Shown: positions 11,724 to 23,336, counted from the first letter of the stretch. The stretch: 64,000 bases of DNA from Chlorops oryzae (GCA_020466095.1 CM035806.1:118880421-118944420), one strand, 5' to 3'. The notes: generated by a model from the sequence alone, not told the origin. Numbers and translations: made by a program.

Positions 11724-12029
11724 TCTCAAAAAACTCGTCATAGATTGAGGTTTGCGGCATTTGAGTAGAAAATTTATTTTTTTTCTACTAGGGTCATTAT
11801 TTGGCCAGTTAGGGGATGGAACCCAAAATTCAGTTTTAAAAAAAGGTAATAATTATAACATATTATTAAAACATACCAAAAACGAATCCAATATTCTTCA
11901 TATTAGGCTCGTGTTAAAGGTACTTGTGTAAATTTTTCGAATATACATACTGAACATGCTCGTTCTTGTTCCTACGGCATCTATATTATAGATTGAAGTT
12001 CGTGAGGCATTTTTCTTTAATTTAAGCCT

Positions 12030-12480
12030 ATTTTTGTATGGTGACCCCCCTAAGGAGGGGAGGTAGAGGGTAGGTATGTTTAAAGAAAATACTTGGGGTA
12101 AAAAAATAATGGGGGTCGGTCATATATATCAGCCCCCTAGGAGGGGTTTGACTGTAGTGACAGGCATTTTGTCTGAAATTGTAATAAAATTAAGGTAATT
12201 TTGTATGGGTGACCCCCTAAGGAGGGGAGATAGGGGGTCAGTATGTTGGGAAAAAATGTTAATGAGACAAAGTTAATGGGGGTCGGTCAAACATTTGACT
12301 CCTCTAGGGGCACTCTGGGGCTAGTTAGGACAGTGGGGGGAAAATTCATAAAAAAATTACTTTTGTATTGGAGCGCCCTTAAGGAGTGGAGATAGGGGGA
12401 AGGTATTTTTGGATAAATTGTTGGGAATAAAAAAATAATGGTAGTTGGTCGTACATTTGACCCCTCTAGGAGCTACTCTG
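12030..12480 (+). repeat. Degenerate ~165-bp tandem repeat, about 2.7 units
   Basis: Units begin near 12039, 12209 and 12380 with GTGACCCCCTAAGGAGGGG-like sequence, continue with GATAGGGGG..GGTATG and AATAATGGGGGTCGGTC, and end near TTTGACCCCTCTAGG. CCTAAGG and CTAGG give local palindromes. It lies in the non-coding part of the P-type element. Confidence 0.7.
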
Positions 12481-13239
12481 CTTACAGTAACATCAAAAAT
12501 TTGGAAAAAATCAAAAATTAAATTTTTCAAATGACTTGATGCGTGACACTTTTTTACAAAATAACCTTAAAATTAGTATTTTATGAAGCCTTTAATAAAA
12601 GTTCATCGTACTATGATACAGGAAAAGAGTTTCAAAAAAAGTCATCACCCTAATGCACACGCACAGTTATGAATGTTAATTTATAGGTCTCGCCATCACT
12701 GGCGTAGTTGAACGTCTTTTTGTGAGTTAGGGCTTTTTTCTTTCGCAAAATTGTTCGCTATGAGTTAGGGCTTTTTTAAAAGTAACTATAACTTCGGTAT
12801 TTTCAATCAAAAGTCGTCAATTTTTTTGGAGGGGGTGTATTTGAGAGTCGACCATCAGAAAATGCAAAAATCTCGTTTTAAAAAAAAAATGAGTTACGCC
12901 CTTTCTATCCGAAGCTAACGATATATTAATTACTGCTGACTAGCGAAAAAGTACTCCTTTTGTCTACATAATAGTACCGACGTCACTAGTTCGTCAATAG
13001 TTTTTCGGTCTACTGTCGACATTCAATGACAACTCAATGTTAAATGTCTATAGCGCAAAGCATTGCGGCGGGTATAGCTGGTCAGTAGTACTGTCGACGC
13101 GGTCATTAGTGAAAGAGTATAGATTCACTATGGACATTTCCTGCAGGGCATCTATGCAAATGCTCTGCTTTTCGGCTCGTTATAAGCATACACATTTAAC
13201 TTGGTTGCTATGGCAATGAGAGCTATGTGTGCTATGTTG

Positions 13240-14051
13240 CAGAACCGAAGAACAGAACAGAAAACTGAAATTTCATGCCTTTTCTATTTTGAAAACTGTA
13301 AACATACACACAACCTCCTACAAACGTATGCATGCATACCAATTTACAAATAAATCTGTGGTCATATAGAAAAGTAGCTTAAGTCGACTTAAGCTCAAAA
13401 TGAGTTATAATTACCACTGAATTCCTTTCAAAGAGACGCATCATTAGGTAAAACCCTCGTCCCCCTAACATTCTTCTGAAAGAAGTTATTCAAGAAACAA
13501 AATTCCGTTTAACATGGGAAGGTATACGAAATATAAAAATTTAAAGCGCTTTTTCTCGAAACAGCATATTTCGACTAAAACTACTCTTCCATATGACCCA
13601 TATATAACTATATATGTCACTCAGGAGCCGTTTCGATTTTGGCTCTTTTCAACACGGTCTTGGGTACCCACCATGGTCTTGGGTACCTACCAAAATGAGC
13701 ATTTTGCACTGAGGTACTCACCAAAAGTATTTCTCTCTCGCTCTTTTTTTGCCTGCCGAGTAACATCTCTTTCTAACTGGCGCAAAATGTCCCGCCCAAA
13801 ATCTATGAGAGTGACATATATAGTAATATATGATATGACCACAGTTCATTCAAAACGCCATAGCCAACCATAAGGTTGCATCAAACCAGGTTTTTGTGTG
13901 CTCGAAAAAGGTTTGAGTTCGTTTCCTATCGTCGCTGGTGCCAGAAACGAGAGACCAAATACAACACGAGCGTATGGGAACCAATCGTTCGGTTTTTCAT
14001 GTGGACAAATCGTTGTATGAAATTATTCCTCTATCTATTATATGCTTAGTG
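13240..14051 (-). repeat. Right long terminal inverted repeat of the P-type element
   Basis: Complement of 6411-6979, interrupted by a 234-bp MITE plus its 8-bp duplication. Removing those leaves 570 bases, equal to the left arm within one base. Confidence 0.9.
13599..13832. mobile_element. 234-bp MITE in the P-type element's right TIR (8-bp TSD)
   Basis: TIRs CATATATAACTATATATGTC and its near-complement (one mismatch in 23). ATATGACC is duplicated at 13591-13598 and 13833-13840, and the left TIR of the host element carries it once. Inside is a direct repeat of TCTTGGGTACC. A diverged relative of the inner part is at about 28283-28340. Superfamily hAT or P by TSD length. Confidence 0.9.
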
Positions 14052-14330
14052 ATATTACTTGATTGAGCAAGAAAAGTATGCCCCCGTAGTACCAAGTACC
14101 TTAAAAAAGTACTCAATAGTTTCTACAACACTGTTATATTCATTTTTTCAACTGTTATACTCAGCTGTCATGTAGCTCACGCGCAGGAAATATTCAATTT
14201 TTCGAACTCGTGCGTGTGCGTGAGCATGCAGGAAATTGATTCGAACTAGATCCATATGTTTTCATGTGTTGAATGTTTGCAGGAATTCACGTTACGCAGC
14301 TCCTGCGCTATTGGAATTCTGGCTTCAGAC

Positions 14331-14852
14331 TAGTGATGCCACGAATATTCGGCCACTATTCGGTATTCGGCCTATTCGGCGTCATTTTTCAGTATTCGGC
14401 CGAATAGTTAAAATATTCGGCCGAATACCGAATAGTAGAAATAACTTATTAAAAAAATCAACACTAACTACAAATTAAATTTTTCTCACAATAGGGGTAT
14501 TCACAAAGGCGTGTTAAAAACGTTGGAAAGTCGGAAAATCGGAAAATTGCGACTTCTGAAAAACTTTTTACACTTTTTTCGTATTTTGCACAACTTTTTA
14601 AGCATATAAAATTTTCCGATTTTCCGACTTTCCTACTTTCCGACGCCTTTGTGAATACCCCTAATAACGTAAAAAAACTTAATTAACGAGAACTAAAAAT
14701 ACAGCAGATTTGCATTTTATTCGCGAGTAGGCCCAAGCTGTCTTTACTACGTGCCGAATATTCGGTTGACAAATATTCGTTATTCGGCCGAGAGGTTGAC
14801 CGAATATTCGGTATTCGGTATTCGGCCAAATCCACTATTCGGGGCATCACTA
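14331..14852. mobile_element. hAT-type MITE with ATTCGGCCGAATA arrays (8-bp TSD)
   Basis: Ends TAGTGATGCC and GGCATCACTA, with CTTCAGAC duplicated at 14323-14330 and 14853-14860. Both subterminal regions are clusters of ATTCGG/CCGAAT motifs in both orientations. The centre holds another MITE (14494-14661). Non-coding. Confidence 0.9.
14494..14661. mobile_element. 168-bp MITE nested in the hAT-type MITE (TA TSD)
   Basis: GGGGTATTCACAAAGGCG is inverted at the two ends between TA dinucleotides (14492-14493, 14662-14663), with GGAAAGTCGGAAAATCGGAA also mirrored. Tc1/mariner-type by TSD. A diverged single end of the same family lies at about 42955-43000. Confidence 0.8.
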
Positions 14853-15274
14853 CTTCAGACACACGAACAAATGTTCTGAAACAATGAAGTAAGTAGAGAA
14901 CGACGTGCGAAGGCAAGAGACATCTATTTGTTAAATGCTCTGCTTCTCTTTCTTTCTCATGCAGTCAAATGGAATCATTTCGAAACATATTGGTGAGTCT
15001 GACTCTGGACTTGGCAGTGCCTTTTTAAAAATAAGATAATTTGATATGTGAAACGTGTTTGTGAAGTTGTTTCGTCGCATTTTTGTTTGAATATCGCGGT
15101 CAAACTAGAGGTTTGATGCAATGGATAAGTAATACCATGTAAATGACCACGCCATCAGATTTGAGAAGTACTCAAATTTTCCCCTTGATATCTTCGGTGA
15201 AAACATTAATGAATTTGTCATTTATGACGAAAATTTCGGCTGGGTATTTGAAGTACACTTTACTATATTAAGCT
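14853..15274. other. Spacer between the two GAATTCC-TIR units
   Basis: No gene or repeat boundary was recognised. A stretch near 14970-15000 (CGAAACATATTGGTGAGTCT) resembles the core of the 121-bp tandem repeat at 23337-24010. Confidence 0.4.
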
Positions 15275-15405
15275 GAATTTCCAATAGCGCAGGAGGTGCG
15301 TAACGTGAATTCCTGTAAATGTTCAACACCTGAAAACATATGGAACGACGTCCAATCAACTTCCTGCACACGCAAAAGTTCGAAAAATTGAATATTTCCT
15401 GCGCG

Positions 15406-17574
15406 CAGTGTTGCCAGACGGAGAGGTCTGAATTATGGTATCACCAACCCGAAATTATGGTATTTGAACCAAAATTATGGTATCACAAGATGATAAAAAA
15501 GAAATCCCAAATCAGAATAATTAATACTTAAATACAAAAATATTTAATGCCAAATGAAAAATTAAAAGATATGATTTTTATAAGGCCATTTTTACTGACT
15601 TTAGAATCTCACTATATTTTTTATTAAAAGAAATAAAAAAAATGGGGAAAATTTTACTTCCAGAGCTAATAACCACCAAACGTTATTTCATCATCAGATT
15701 TCCTGACTTTTTTAGGCGGAGTGTCAGGTATTTCGCAATTTTCTGAATCTGACATTTAGTTTAAAACAAAAACGCTGCTTACACAAGTTTACAAATAAAG
15801 GCCAACTTTTGGACCAGAAAAACTGGATAGCGACCCTATAGGAATTTTTTGTGCTGATTCCGAATCTGGTACCCGTTTTTCTCTATCACGTCAAGTTTTT
15901 GAGAAATCGTTAAATAACGGTTTTTGACATTTTTACCTATAGTCTATGTCAATAATGAGGTCGTAGACCCTATATGCCTTAACCGATTTCAAAGTTTTTG
16001 GTACTCATATGAAAGAGGAATGACAACGCAACATATGCTTTATACACAAATTTGGAATTGATTCAGTAACTTGGAAGCTATAGGGCAAAAAACGCGATGC
16101 TGATTTCCAATTTTTAGCGATTTTCTTTAAAAACTTGAAATTCAAATGGTTATAATTTCCGAACCAAGGCTGGTATTCCAGGTCTTAATACTTTGAATGA
16201 AAGAACAATCAATTGAAAAAGTTTTGAGCCTATAAGGGACCAGCAATAGTCACTCAACATTCCTTCATCCCAAAAGCGGGAAATAATGGGAAATAAAAAA
16301 AGCGACAACTACATAAAAATAGTTGGAGGACTCTTGAAAAATTATCGAAAAATGGGAGTTCGGATGTCACTACAAATACATTTTCTCCACTCACATTTGG
16401 ATTTCTTCCCCGAAAACTTGGGCAAAACTGGCGACGAACAAGGAGAGCGCATTCACCAGGACCTACAGAGGATTGAAAAAGATTATAAGGGCTTTTGGGA
16501 TGAAGGAATGTTGAGTGACTATTGCTGGTCCCTTATACGCGAAACAGATAGTAAACAATACAAAAGGCTCAGTTCAAATTCTGTTCATTTTTAAAGTTTA
16601 AATTGGTTTTAGCTTTAAAGATAGGTTTAAAATAGAATTTAAGTTTTATGTTTTTTAAGCCAGTTTTACCAACATACACAATTCGAACTGAAATATACAT
16701 ATGAACGAGCGAAGAATATACCAAAAATAAAAATTCGTTTTTGTCATTTTCAGCGAAAATCCTCATAAAATTAGAACGACGCAACGGATTTTTTTTTGTT
16801 TTAGGCTCAAAACTTTTTCAATTGATTGTTCTTTCATTCAAAGTATTAAGACCTGGAATACCAGCCTTGGTTCGGAAATTATAACCATTTGAATTTCAAG
16901 TTTTTAAACAAAATCGCTAAAAATTGGAAATCAGCATCGCGTTTTTTGCCCTATAGCTTCCAAGTTACTGAATCAATTCCAAATTTGTGTATAAAGCATA
17001 TGTTGCGTTGTCATTCCTCTTTCATATGAGTACCAAAAACTTTGAAATCGGTTAAGGCATATAGGGTCTACGACCTCATTATTGACATAGACTATAGGTA
17101 AAAATGTCAAAAACCGTTATTTAACGATTTCTCAAAAACTTGACGTGATAGAGAAAAACGGGTACCAGATTCGGAATCAGCACGAAAAATTCCTATAGGG
17201 TCGCTATCCAGTTTCTCTGGTCCAAAACCTTGTATACCTGTGTTATTCGACTTGCCTCTTCTTCTGGGAAAAGCATATAGAACCGTTATGTTGGAAAGCT
17301 ACATGAAAGAAAATCAGCTGTTATCAAGTACTTTTCATGGCTTATAAGGAATGAGTGGTAGCATTGTTGTTAATAATCTACCAGAAGAGTATTGAGAGTA
17401 GTTTCATTTAAAGCAAATGAGAAAAAATATTTTGAAAAATCGAAAAATTTGAACTTCAACTGAATCTCGAAATTATGGTATCTATGGGATACCATCACAC
17501 CTTTCTATGGTATATGGTAAAAGGGGTAAAATTATGGTAGAGATACCATAATTATGGTGCATCTAGCATCACTG
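15406..17574. mobile_element. hAT-like element with ~425-bp inverted arms (8-bp TSD)
   Basis: Ends CAGTGTTGCCAGA and TCTAGCATCACTG with CCTGCGCG duplicated at 15398-15405 and 17575-17582. Several ATTATGGTATC motifs sit near both ends. Internal arms at about 15806-16232 and 16802-17226 are near-perfect inverted copies. They enclose a ~570-bp centre with a conserved coding fragment (16286-16594). No hAT transposase is present. Confidence 0.88.
16286..16594 (+). pseudogene. Conserved gene fragment enclosed in hAT-like palindrome
   Basis: About 100 codons, of which the last ~80 look protein-coding: FLHSHLDFFPENLG, then a DEQGERIHQD segment and a DYCWSLIRE segment. I recall this motif set from long uncharacterised arthropod proteins of probable transposon origin, but cannot name the family. 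Only the C-terminal portion is here; the true start and upstream exons are absent, and the ATG at 16286 is probably incidental. Flanking inverted arms mean any transcript across the region would form a long hairpin with this fragment in the loop. Confidence 0.5.
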
Positions 17575-17975
17575 CCTGCGCGTGAGCAACATGACAGCTG
17601 AGTATAACAGTTGAAGAAAGGAATATAACAGTGTTGTAGAAACTATTGAGTACTTTTTTATGGTACTTGGTACTACGGAGGTATGCTTTTCTTCCTTAAT
17701 GAATTAATATGCATTAAATAATGTTTTCATTTAAGCTTCGATGTCTATATATATGATTTCTATAACTTATTTGCTTAGTAAAAGGGAATATTACATTCCG
17801 TTCATAGAAAATAAGACGAGTACAAGAGTAGCTAAAAATGTACTGAGTCAAGTTCACATTCAAAACCGCAGCACTGACATGCTCATGCACACGCATTATT
17901 GGAAATTGCATTTTTCCTGCCCCTCCTGCAGCAGGAAATTTCCTGCAGCTCCTGCGCTATTGGAATTCAGGCTTT

Positions 17976-18373
17976 ACAGTGCGACTCGACATGCGATGGT
18001 TCATCGCATACCATTTGTCAAATTTTATGGTATGCGATGGCAACCGGTAGAGAGATTTTTTTGAGTGGGCAAAATTCGGTATGCGATGAGCATCTTAAGA
18101 TGGTGCTTAGCCAGAAAATTCGCTCCATAGTAGCGCTAAGACATTGAAATTTGTTAAATAAAGAGTAAAAAATGAAAAAACCCCACATTCTGGATAATCC
18201 GATCTTGCAGAAAAGAGAACAACATCAAAAAACTCAGAAGTGACAGCCCATCGCAAGCGATACATAGATGGCATGCGATATGGTATGCGAGATATAGCAT
18301 ACCATCTGCCATGAGCGGTCTCCACTTGCGATCTATCGTACGCTATGAACCATCGCAGGTCGAGACGGTAAGT
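17976..18373. mobile_element. TIR element with CATCGCATACC repeats
   Basis: Left CGACTCGACATGCGATGGTT and right complement of CGTCTCGACCTGCGATGGTT form imperfect TIRs. ATGCGATGG/CATCGCATACC motifs recur inside. Boundaries are approximate and no TSD was established. Confidence 0.6.
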
Positions 18374-18410
18374 TAAGGTACAATTTATGGACCATATTAG
18401 GTACCATATA

Positions 18411-19590
18411 GGACTATAGGTCTTACTCTTCTTCTTCCTAATCCCTGCAATGTGTTAGAGCTACGCTGCTTCAACATATGCATATAGCACGAGGAAAAGA
18501 GAAGCATGCTATGGCAGCGAATTCTTTAGCTCTGCTGTGGTGAAATGCATTGCCACTTTTATTTTTAATTTTGGGCGATTTTCGAGTGCATTACATATAA
18601 AATATCTACCAAACTCATAAAATGCCATGAAAAGCTTGAAAAACATAAAACTAATCAAGGAATTTCAATATTAAGGAGAAATAGAAATTGTTCTTTTAGT
18701 CCTACCTTGTGCACATAACTTTTTGATCACACTGTTTCAGCAAAAATACTAAATTCTATGTACAATCAAATTCGTAGCCGTAGTCAAAAATGTATGTCAA
18801 TTTATTACAAAATGAAAACATTCGCGCACATTAAGCAAAAGTATATCGTAATATATTTATTAAAGTTTCAATTATGAACTTTTCAAGCAATTTAAAAAAC
18901 CGAGCTGACGCCGTGTTTCTTTGATAATTTTCTTGCAAGTGGCATCATTGTGCCACTTTGTGTCTACCCGTATTGTTGTTGGTAGCTTTCTGGTGAATTT
19001 CTCGAAAGAGTTGAATTTCCAATTCCTGCTTAAGGTTTTTGTTGGTAGCTTTTTGGTGAATTTCTCGAAAGAGTTGAATTTCCAATACCTGCCTAATGGT
19101 GAATTTCTTATTAGCGGCAGAGGCTTTTCGACGTCGACAGTTAGACCTACAGTCCTACATGTAGGTACTCACTGACATGTAGGAGTGTAGGTCTAACTCT
19201 CGACGTCGAAAAGGCTCTGCCGCGATGGGGAAATACACCATTAGGCAGGTATAGGAAATTCAACAAATTGGGGAAATTCACCAAAAAGCTACCAACAAAA
19301 ACCTTAGGTAGGAATAGGAAATTCAACAAATTCGAGAAATTCACCAGAAAGCTACCAACAACAATACGGGTGGACACAAAGTGGCACTATGATGCCACTT
19401 GCAAGAAAATTATCAAAAAAACACGGCGTCAGCTCGGTTTTTTATATTGCTTGAAAAGTTCATAATTGAAACTTTAATAAATGTATTACGATATGTTTTT
19501 GCTCAATGTGCACGAATGTTTTCATTTTGTATTAAATTTACACACATTTTTGACTACGGCTACGAATTTGATTGGATATAGAATTTGTAA
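18411..19590. mobile_element. Foldback element, copy 1, ~410-bp inverted arms
   Basis: Arms at about 18753-19163 and 19174-19584 mirror each other from the AAATTCTATGTACAATC-like outer end through GGCATCATTGTGCCACTTTG to the centre around TACATGTAGG. Each arm has a ~63-bp tandem repeat (TTGGTAGCTTT.TGGTGAATTTCTCGA twice). The left extension 18411-18750 is shared with the truncated copy at 26856-27905. Short ORFs in the arms are by-products of the repeats. Confidence 0.75.
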
Positions 19591-20694
19591 CGAACCTCCT
19601 CGGCCGACTTTGCCCGCGTCCTCAAAGCGCTGCATATCTGTCTCATGCGCGGTCTAGCTCAGGGCATGGGAGTGGGAGTTGCTTATCGAACGCAGATGAG
19701 GCGTTGCATTACATTGATTTGTATGCAGCATTTTTGGTCTTGGTTTTCCCATTTACTAAAGAAAAATTTTGTGGTCAGCGAAATTAGTGTACTTCAAAAA
19801 AACATTATTCAGACTTTACTCGACATTAGCCTTTATTGTAAGAATTAACTTTTTTTTTTTGGTCAAGAATTTTTCTCATAATCGCGCAACACGGGTTGAG
19901 ATGTTATTTACCGCGGCGGTCTGTTACCCTCCCTTCCTTCTTATGGCTGGCACACGATTCGTCATAAGCCCAATCGGAAATTTGCCGGTTCTTGACTGGA
20001 TTCTCATTTCAAAATAAATAGTATGACGAATTTAGGATTCCATTTCAATATACAAATTCTTTATTTTATTCATAACAACAACAAAAATTTTATGGCCATT
20101 CTTGGCTAAAGAAATTAAAGCTAACAAAAAAATAATTTTTTCGAATTCTGGGTACTAGTCTAAAGGAGCTATTCCATTTATAACGCTATATGTATTTAGG
20201 TATATTTTTTTTTTCTTTCGTACACTATTTTAAGTTTAATATCCAAAATATTAATAATAAAAAAAAATAAAACAATCAAACCATTGGAATTCTTGGCGAG
20301 ACTGACGAAAATACTATTTCAGCAATAAAAATAATTTTAACGATAATTTTTAGAAAATTAATGTCGGTTATAATCTTTTTATTCAGTTTTACTAATCCAT
20401 CTACACTCTCCGTGAAAATAAAGTAGGATTGTCACACTCCGACTCAGTGATTTAAGGCTATTCGAAAAAGATATTAATACCTATATCTGTCTCACTTCTT
20501 CTTTATTCAAATTTATTTATTTTAATTTTTCTTTCTTTTCTATTTCCATTTGTGGATAACGCGAATCAATAAAAGGAATGTGGCCTCACATTCACAAAAA
20601 AAAAACATTTAAAAACTATGATCAAGACTACGAATTGCGTGGCGAATATTAGGGAAATCGTTTCTCATTTAATTCGGTTCAAAAAAGTGTACAA
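19591..20694. other. Unassigned AT-rich DNA, possible 3' part of the EnSpm-like element
   Basis: No supported gene. The stretch 20030-20690 lies downstream of the broken EnSpm-like genes and may hold their 3' flank. I looked for a CAC-type terminal repeat matching 23.1-23.3 kb and found none convincing. Confidence 0.35.
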
Positions 20695-21275
20695 TCAATT
20701 ATTGGACTTACGTGGATTCCGTTTCGTAGCAGAATGCAGCAGGCGCCTGTTGTAATCGCTGACGTTCGGAGTCGATACGGCCATTATCCAGCTAATTTTT
20801 GCTAAAATGTAATGTAAAATAAACCGAAACGTACGTACAAATTGATTAAGTCGATTTTGATTTTGCTGTATTTCCTCGTCGAATTTTCGCAAGTCTTCAA
20901 CTTTTGTGAATGGAAATATTTGAGTCTCTGAAAGGTCGTCGTCTAATGACAACGGATCGTTTTGCTACTTCCTATTTTCGAGTTTTACACAAATAACTTC
21001 TTCTGTCAACTTCGTTAAACCCCTTGTGTTTCCTTCTTTTAGTTCCCTTATCTCTTTTTTTAAATCGGAAACTTCAGTCTTCAATGAGGCGATTTCTTTC
21101 CGTAACTCCACCAGAAGACTGTCCGGCTGGGGAACGAAAACACTTTGCACTAAAAAAAAGATATGTAATTTTAATTTTAAAAAATGGATTAAATAACCTA
21201 CTACTTACAGTGTGCTAAATTAGTGCTCGGTGCGTATTGGAAATCGCCGGTGGAAATAAAATTACTCTGCGACAT
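20695..21275 (-). pseudogene. Accessory protein of EnSpm-like element (coiled coil plus DUF4806-like)
   Basis: A second gene begins at ATG 21273-21275, overlapping the last 14 bases of the upstream transposase-like frame in another phase. Exon 1 is 21209-21275, a GTAAGT donor follows, and exon 2 begins at 21149 after a T-rich AG acceptor; joining gives an uninterrupted frame across the junction. Exon 2 encodes a strong heptad-like coiled coil (LRKEIASLKTEVSDLKKEI) and, after one in-frame TAG at about 20965, a segment (IFPFTKVEDLRKFDEEI) like the DUF4806 domain often seen with arthropod transposon proteins. Role unknown; possibly oligomerisation with the transposase. Stops at 20695. Confidence 0.6.
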
Positions 21276-23143
21276 CCTGAATAAGTGGCGTGAAAAAATA
21301 AGTTTTGTCTATGGAGTTGCGTAAACAAAAAATTTTTCTATTTATTTGAGCTATTGAAAATGCTATTTTTTTATCGAGAACAATGTCAGCCTCGCAGTAT
21401 ATATTAAAGTAATTTGATTGAATTGGTTTTAAGAAAAATGGGATCAAGTTTTTTAATTCCATTCCTATAAATGTCGGATCATTGCGACTTATATTTATTT
21501 CCACAATTTGGAAAATTTTTTCTTGAACCAAACAAAGGTTATCAGGGTCTCGCAAAGAGAAAAAAGCACCTTTTACGTGAAAGCTTGGAGCTTTGCCATT
21601 ATAAATATTTCCAAAGCAAGTGGCTGATTTATGTTGACCTTCCTTTTCCAAATAATAGCTTTTTTCAAAATGCCTTTTATAAATTTGTACGGTAGCACTT
21701 TCCCCTTTTGTAACCATGCGTTTAATTTTTTGGAGATGATTTTCAAACTTGAGTTCCATATAGCAAAGCATCTTCATTGATGTGCAACAAGGCATGAAAA
21801 TTATATGTAAGGAAGCATAAATCATATAAATTTGGCGTCTCGAAAACAAAGGACTTCAATAATTTTGCAGCACAACAGTTGTTCACCTTGCAGTCATTTT
21901 CATCCAAAAGAATCCTCAAAGCCAAAGATAATTTCAGAAAGTGTTCATATCTCTCAGCGCTTATTGCATTTTTCAAAATAAATGGTCCTGTATAAAGCAA
22001 AAATTGCCTTAGTTCTGTTGCCTTCCATCTGTGAAGATCTCTCAAGCCTCGCGGTTTTCTTCTAAACTCTTTGGGCAGGTTATTTTTATTAAAGTTCAGC
22101 TCTCTTGAAATTGATTCAATTTTCCATAAAAATAAAGAAAAGGCTTCACCTCTTTTCTTAACCCATGCATTCAACAATGTTCGCATTACGCCTAGACAAA
22201 CAACGTGCATGTAATCTAAGGTACACTGCGAAACAATATCAATATTTATCATTTCTAATGGGGAAATTGGTTTTACATGATGTTCCGGCTGAGAGCGATT
22301 TCTGAAGGACTCATTGCTTCTGGGCGTTAAATCGGATTCGGGTGGGAAAATAAGACGATTCTTATACATTTGCCCTTTTTGTGTACACCGTCCGAAACAA
22401 AAATATCCACTGTGTCCCTTAATTCCCAAAATGAAGGATTTTGCTGGTGCATCCATCACAAAGCAGCGCACAGTAATACTAAGAAGATTGTCTTCAAAAA
22501 CCAGGCCCTCTTTAATAAGAATATTGAGTTCTGCAATAAATTATTGTAAAAAATCCATTGCGCAATTTGGCTTTGAAGTTCCCTCATAAACGCCAACAAG
22601 GAAAACATGAAGCGTATCTACAATACTGCACAGTATTGGCCAAACTTGTTTGGAACTGCTTCTAAATAATGGAAGGCCATCGATACCAAAGTCTAAGTCC
22701 AAGTTTGGTAATTCCCAATCATTAGTAACTAAGAAATCAATTAAAACGCATTTCAGTCCGTAGTGCACGTATGTACCTTCTCCAACTTTTCGCTTCATTA
22801 CAGAGCAAGGTGTCTTCAAAACGGTTCCGCCATCTTTTGGGACAGTAATATTGCATTTTCGCAGCAATAACAAAAGTGCATTAAATGCAACAAGGCTTAC
22901 TCCAAATTGAGTAGCCCATTTGGCCAGTTCTTCGCTCAAGTCAAATTCATTTTTGCCGCTTTCTACATCAGAAAAACTGCTATCACTTCTTACGCAAGAA
23001 TTTTCACTATAACAATTATCTTCAGTATTTGTTCTGCTCTGCTCGTCCACATATTCCTCTGCATTCATTATCTTAATTCTCTTTGGAAACAATAACTTCA
23101 TGGTTTCTTTTTTAGCTAATTTCCTTATCTGCTTGGCTGACAT
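21262..23143 (-). pseudogene. CACTA/EnSpm-like transposase, broken
   Basis: Reads as a large insect transposon protein of the tnp2/EnSpm-like kind. The order is an N-terminal basic and acidic region, then DFGIDGLPLFRSS with WPILCSIVDT (about residues 145-180), an in-frame TAA near 22541, then a DAPAKSFILGIKGHSGY segment with nearby Cys pair, LDYMHVVCLGVMRTLL, and a KPRGLRDLHRWKATELRQFL segment. A frameshift lies near 21770-21800, after which the frame ending at 21262 completes the C-terminus. The family assignment is from memory of similar proteins. Two lesions make this copy dead. Start at 23143 is the first ATG in frame. Confidence 0.7.
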
Positions 23144-23336
23144 TTTCTGCTTTTATAATTTTCAATTTACTTTTTTCCAATTTTCTTTTTCTGGAACTTC
23201 AGCCACAAAATTTTCAACACACGCGAATGAAAATTTTAAGCGAAATTAATTTTTCACATTTCGAAATTTTTTAAAGACATTTGAATTAGAAAAAATGGGA
23301 AATATAGTATGTCATGGCAAATCTTACATAATCAAT

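Larger units (their letters stand above)
6411..14051 (-). mobile_element. P-superfamily transposon with ~570-bp TIRs (7-bp TSD)
   Basis: The outer ends CACTAAGCATATAATAGATA are inverted at 6411 and 14051, and ATATTAC is duplicated at 6404-6410 and 14052-14058. The TIRs run to 6979 on the left and from 13240 on the right. Between them lies a THAP-type transposase on the minus strand, a CRE-like palindrome, a second inverted pair (about 11175-11225 with 12888-12932), a hairpin repeat and a tandem repeat. A 7-bp TSD recalls the ProtoP/1360 branch of P-like elements rather than canonical P (8 bp); that comparison is from memory. Much of the interior is non-coding. Confidence 0.85.
6146..14319. 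mobile_element. GAATTCC-TIR element, unit 1, carrying the P-type element
   Basis: Both ends carry GAATTCCAATAGCGCAGGAG in inverted orientation (6146 onward and ending at 14319). Without the inserted P-type element the unit is only about 530 bp. The same element occurs at 15275-17968. TSDs could not be identified with confidence. The internal sequence is imperfectly palindromic, rich in TTCCTGC motifs. Confidence 0.7.
15275..17968. mobile_element. GAATTCC-TIR element, unit 2, carrying a hAT-like element
   Basis: Same family as 6146-14319. Ends are GAATTTCCAATAGCGCAGGA on the left and its match inverted at 17968. Its left half resembles the right half of unit 1 and its right half (17712-17968) the left half of unit 1, so the two units are in opposite orientation. 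The insertion at 15406-17574 splits it. About 520 bp without the insertion. Confidence 0.7.
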
